Made by a program: the position numbers and the translations under genes. Below are positions 6,463 to 8,213 of a stretch of DNA of 8,213 nucleotides, in pieces. Every line of letters begins with the position of its first letter. The stretch's first letter is position 1. Location: assembly GCA_003453735.1 (NCBI GenBank), contig DMNE01000150.1, forward strand, positions 1 to 8,213, read 5' to 3'. The notes beneath the pieces were generated by a model that did no database searches, had not been told where the DNA came from, and saw nothing but the letters and a program-made list of their open reading frames with translations. The DNA comes from Nitrospiraceae bacterium (GTDB taxonomy: Bacteria; Nitrospirota; Thermodesulfovibrionia; Thermodesulfovibrionales; UBA9159).

Positions 6463-6809
6463 ATGCGATTTGCATATAATTCCTTCTCCCATCGCCTCAC
6501 CATATCGACCGACACTCCTATCACCTCCCTGGGACGGCCAACAATCTCAGACGGCAATATAGGGAGACACGGGCGGATGAGATAGCCTCGCTCCTTTACA
6601 CGAAGCGTGGCCTTCGGGACCTCATACCTGAGCTTAAAAAAGACCATTGCTTTCTTAAGACGGTTCACTGCAAGCCCCTCAAGAATGCGGCTCTCCGGTT
6701 ATCCGATGCGATACAGGCTTATCAGAAAAGCGGCAAAGGAGCGCAAACTATCATATATTTCACGATACTGCAAAAATACCCACAAATCAACGCTTGTGTC
6801 CAAGACTAG
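6463..6809 (+). pseudogene. Decayed 5' fragment of an IS200/IS605-type tnpB gene
   Basis: The ATG at 6463 gives MRFAY; then one missing base near 6479 shifts the frame, after which 109 codons are open (6480-6806, stop 6807). That frame reads FLLPSPHHIDR, then GTANNLRRQYRE, LRDLIPELKKDHCFLK and PLKNAALRLSDAIQAYQKS. This is the characteristic N-terminal order of TnpB: the basic start 'FAYKF.L.PS..Q...L', the '.NLRR.YRE' helix, 'L.ELKK....LK', and 'PLKNAALRL..A...Y'. Restoring one base gives MRFAYKF, the expected start. Resemblance ends near 6740, so the RuvC-like catalytic domain and zinc finger (another roughly 250-300 residues) are absent. No tnpA gene and no guide-RNA end are seen. TnpB proteins are RNA-guided nucleases of small transposons; this copy is dead. 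Confidence 0.7.
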
Positions 6810-6853
6810 ATCAGGCATGGCTATTCTATTTCCCTTCGTCTGAATCCTCGTTG

Positions 6854-7294
6854 TCAGGTGCGCGTGTGCGTCGGGACGACAAGAACTGGGCACTTTGCTT
6901 TTCGGAGCACATGTTCGCTAACGCTTCCAACGAGGAGATGATAGACGGCTCCGTGTCCGTGTGATCCGATGATAATCAGCTCTGCTTTTAGGTTGTCCGC
7001 TTCCTTGAGAATTGTTTCAGCGGTCCTCCCTTGCACCAGCAAAGCAGTTGCTTCCATTCCCATATCACGGAATGCTTGAACCTCTCGCTGCAATGCCACG
7101 TGTTCCTTGCGAAATTCTCGAGCTGCCTCGTCGCGCATGCTTTGTGGTCCATGTTCATAGCCGGCGAAGTCAGGATCCGGTGCCGCAACATGGATAAGCC
7201 ACAACTTCGCGGAGAGAAATTCCGCAAACTTCTTAACCTCAGACAACAAGATCGATGTGGCTTGTGAGAAGTCGATAGCAATTATAACCTTCAT
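6854..7294 (-). CDS. Universal stress protein, ATP-binding type
   Basis: This 146-residue single-domain protein has the UspA-like fold. It begins MKVIIAIDFSQAT, with the conserved aspartate of strand 1 (Asp8). The nucleotide site GSHGHGAVYHLLVGSVSEHV (110-129) fits the G-2X-G-9X-G-S rule exactly (Gly110, Gly113, Gly123, Ser124), so it should bind ATP. It ends with the usual strand KCPVLVVP. Such cytoplasmic proteins support survival under starvation, redox or respiratory stress; the specific partner is unknown. The start has AAGGAGG just upstream (about 7299-7305). Its ATG shares one base with the TGA of a 21-codon leader ORF, and a 44-codon hydrophobic ORF lies before that, suggesting a small operon read right to left. 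It converges on the tnpB relic. Confidence 0.93.
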   Translation of the reverse strand: MKVIIAIDFSQATSILLSEVKKFAEFLSAKLWLIHVAAPDPDFAGYEHGPQSMRDEAAREFRKEHVALQREVQAFRDMGMEATALLVQGRTAETILKEADNLKAELIIIGSHGHGAVYHLLVGSVSEHVLRKAKCPVLVVPTHTRT

Positions 7295-7359
7295 CAGTCC
7301 CTCCTTGTTTGTTGGTGATTGCCATACTTCTTGGCCTTAAGAGGCAACGTTTTATTCAA
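7294..7359 (-). CDS. Possible 21-codon leader ORF coupled to the usp start
   Basis: Starting at TTG 7359, the frame encodes a basic peptide beginning (M)NKTLPLKAKKYGNHQQ and ends in TGA, which overlaps the usp ATG by one base (TGATG). A very good Shine-Dalgarno (AAAAAGGAGG, 7370-7361) precedes it, but leaves only one base before the TTG, which is too close. The stop/start overlap would allow translational coupling. Either a real leader peptide or a decayed gene end is possible. Confidence 0.25.
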   Translation of the reverse strand: MNKTLPLKAKKYGNHQQTRRD

Positions 7360-7377
7360 TCCTCCTTTTTCTTAACA

Positions 7378-7512
7378 TTACACATTTTTCTGAATGAAAA
7401 CAACTGAAATGAGGGGGAGTGCGAATGGCTTTTCCCGGTAATATGGAAACATTGCAATGATGAAAAGCGGCCAAGAAATCTCAAAGACTATGTTCAATAT
7501 TTTCTCCGTCAT
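7378..7512 (-). CDS. Possible 44-residue membrane mini-protein upstream of usp
   Basis: The minus strand from ATG 7512 encodes MTEKILNIVFEISW, then PLFIIAMFPYYREKPFALPL and ISVVFIQKNV. A hydrophobic segment at about 5-25 could cross the membrane, the YYREK cluster would sit at the interface, and a second hydrophobic stretch (31-40) follows. It is followed on the same strand by the 21-codon leader ORF and the usp gene. Small membrane proteins next to usp genes are known beside some transporters, but I recognise no family here. The ribosome site (GCAGGT) is weak. It could also be the start of a shortened larger gene. Confidence 0.4.
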   Translation of the reverse strand: MTEKILNIVFEISWPLFIIAMFPYYREKPFALPLISVVFIQKNV

Positions 7513-7741
7513 TATTTAAACCTGCTGATTACTGGTTCGAAACATTCACTAATTCAGACTTTCCATGAGATACGGGTCTTGCCCACCAATTATGCGATCT
7601 TGCGCAAAGACTCGTCGGTGCAGTTATGGTAATAAACCTGCGCATCAGTAATGAATGGGAAGCGCAAACCTTCTCTGCTCCATCCCCAATTGACACGACG
7701 ACAAAATCCCCCAAGCCTTAATGTGAAAAGGGCACAGGCAC
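7513..7741. other. Divergent intergenic region between the usp unit and the SDR unit
   Basis: I see no gene here on either strand. Frames are short and Ser/Pro-rich, without domains. It should carry the control regions for two divergent units, but only the rightward promoter (7742-7769) is clear; no good leftward -35/-10 pair was found. Confidence 0.4.
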
Positions 7742-7769
7742 TTGACAATACATTACTATCTGATATCCT
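7742..7769 (+). promoter_or_regulatory. Sigma-70-type promoter of the SDR unit
   Basis: A perfect -35 TTGACA (7742-7747) is followed after 16 bases by TATCCT (7764-7769), with four of six -10 bases. Transcription would start near 7776, about 43 bases before the 36-residue ORF. Confidence 0.5.
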
Positions 7770-7818
7770 TGCATTAAGGGACCTCTCAAGAACCTCTCAC
7801 CGGGAAGGAGAATCCGAA

Positions 7819-7929
7819 ATGACAAAGACCGACCGTAAGACATGGTGCTGCGATTTCCTCATCGGGAAGCGCCTGCAGGACGCCACCGCAAGCCTGCCCG
7901 CGGTGACAATGGCTGCAACGGCCGAGTAG
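7819..7929 (+). CDS. Small ORF of 36 residues ahead of the SDR gene
   Basis: The protein begins MTKTDRKTWCCDFLIGKRLQ and ends in an Ala/Thr-rich tail (MAATAE). A good ribosome site (AAGGAG, 7805-7810) lies eight bases before the ATG, and the promoter at 7742 fits as its source. It lies 45 bases before the SDR start and shares that gene's GC-rich third positions, so the two probably form one transcript. The Cys-Cys pair is notable. I recognise no family. It may be a genuine small protein, or the remaining N-terminus of a larger gene cut by a stop. Confidence 0.45.
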   Translation: MTKTDRKTWCCDFLIGKRLQDATASLPAVTMAATAE

Positions 7930-7974
7930 GCAAGCGTTTCTACTTTTTCCAAACAGAGCAAAGAAGGCCATCCC

Positions 7975-8213
7975 ATGAAAACAGTGATCGTGACCGGCGG
8001 CTCGCAAGGCATAGGAGCAGGTCTTGTGAAGGCCTTTCTGGATCGTGGTTACAATGTGGTAGCGAATTCGCGAAATATCACCAAGTCGGGCGCGTTCGAG
8101 GCGTCAGATAAACTCGCGTTGGTCGACGGAAGCATCGCCGAAGCTGCAACGGCAGCGAAGATCGCCGAAGTCGCCAAGAGCAAATTCGGATCGATCGACG
8201 CGCTCGTCAACAA
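7975..8213 (+). CDS. SDR-family NAD(P)-dependent oxidoreductase, N-terminal part (cut by the right edge)
   Basis: The first 79 codons encode a classical short-chain dehydrogenase/reductase start. VTGGSQGIG (6-14) is the TGxxxGxG dinucleotide-binding turn, with strand 1 before it. RGYNVVANSR (24-33) is strand 2; Asn31-Ser32-Arg33 after it replaces the acidic residue that selects NAD, and Arg33 suggests NADP(H), by inference. VDGS (50-53) corresponds to the adenine-contact aspartate, and IDALVN, with a further partial Asn codon, is the start of the NNAG motif. The Ser-Tyr-Lys catalytic residues lie beyond the window, so the substrate cannot be told. The start has AAGAAGG (7961-7967), seven bases before the ATG. 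Codon use is more GC-rich than in the chemoreceptor or upstream genes. Confidence 0.93.
   Translation, partial: MKTVIVTGGSQGIGAGLVKAFLDRGYNVVANSRNITKSGAFEASDKLALVDGSIAEAATAAKIAEVAKSKFGSIDALVN

Noticed and set aside
6231..6668. 145-codon minus-strand frame opposite the tnpB relic
   Set aside because: A stretch such as SVDMVRRWEKELYANRI looks helix-like, but there is no domain, and the plus strand explains the same bases as TnpB.
7531..7555. TGGTTCGAAAC, resembling a tRNA T-loop
   Set aside because: No T-stem pairing, anticodon arm or acceptor stem could be formed around it.
1..8213. CRISPR array, rRNA, tRNA or integrase attachment sites
   Set aside because: No regularly spaced repeats, RNA gene consensus or tRNA-end duplications were seen on either strand.

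Overview
This window appears to come from an anaerobic or metal/sulfur-cycling environmental bacterium. A Nitrospirota or deltaproteobacterial-type lineage is my best guess. The basis is indirect: a chemoreceptor with an extracytoplasmic c-type heme motif, a MCP tip of the kind I associate with such lineages, a universal stress protein, moderate GC and many mobile-element remains. No rRNA or tRNA gene is present to confirm it.

Layout. Bases 1 to about 900, read on the minus strand, are one end of a mobile element: a DUF5372-like gene without a normal start, a promoter, a small DUF6788 zinc-ribbon-like gene, a possible small overlapping gene, and the first 36 codons of a serine recombinase that runs off the left edge. 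Bases 830-1661 hold no convincing gene and look like mobile-element or intron-like remnant. At 1662-2717 (+) is a GalT-like HIT-superfamily nucleotidyltransferase behind an extended -10 promoter. Bases 2718-3276 form a long, mostly non-coding leader with palindromes, repeats and one doubtful 53-residue ORF.

Bases 3277-6165 (+) encode the main find. It is a 962-residue chemoreceptor with, in order, TM1, an extracytoplasmic domain with a CxxCH heme motif, TM2, HAMP, an MCP signalling coiled coil with an altered tip, and a complete PhnD-like substrate-binding domain that should lie in the cytoplasm. It could combine an outside redox or gas signal with an inside small-anion signal on one receptor.

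Downstream is an inverted repeat (6179-6220), then a decayed 5' fragment of a tnpB gene (6463-about 6740), convergent with a universal stress protein gene (7294-6854, minus). The usp gene is preceded on its strand by a 44-codon hydrophobic mini-gene and a 21-codon leader ORF, which together look like a small operon. At the right edge a consensus-like promoter drives a 36-residue ORF and the start of an SDR-family oxidoreductase (7975 onward), which is cut by the window end.
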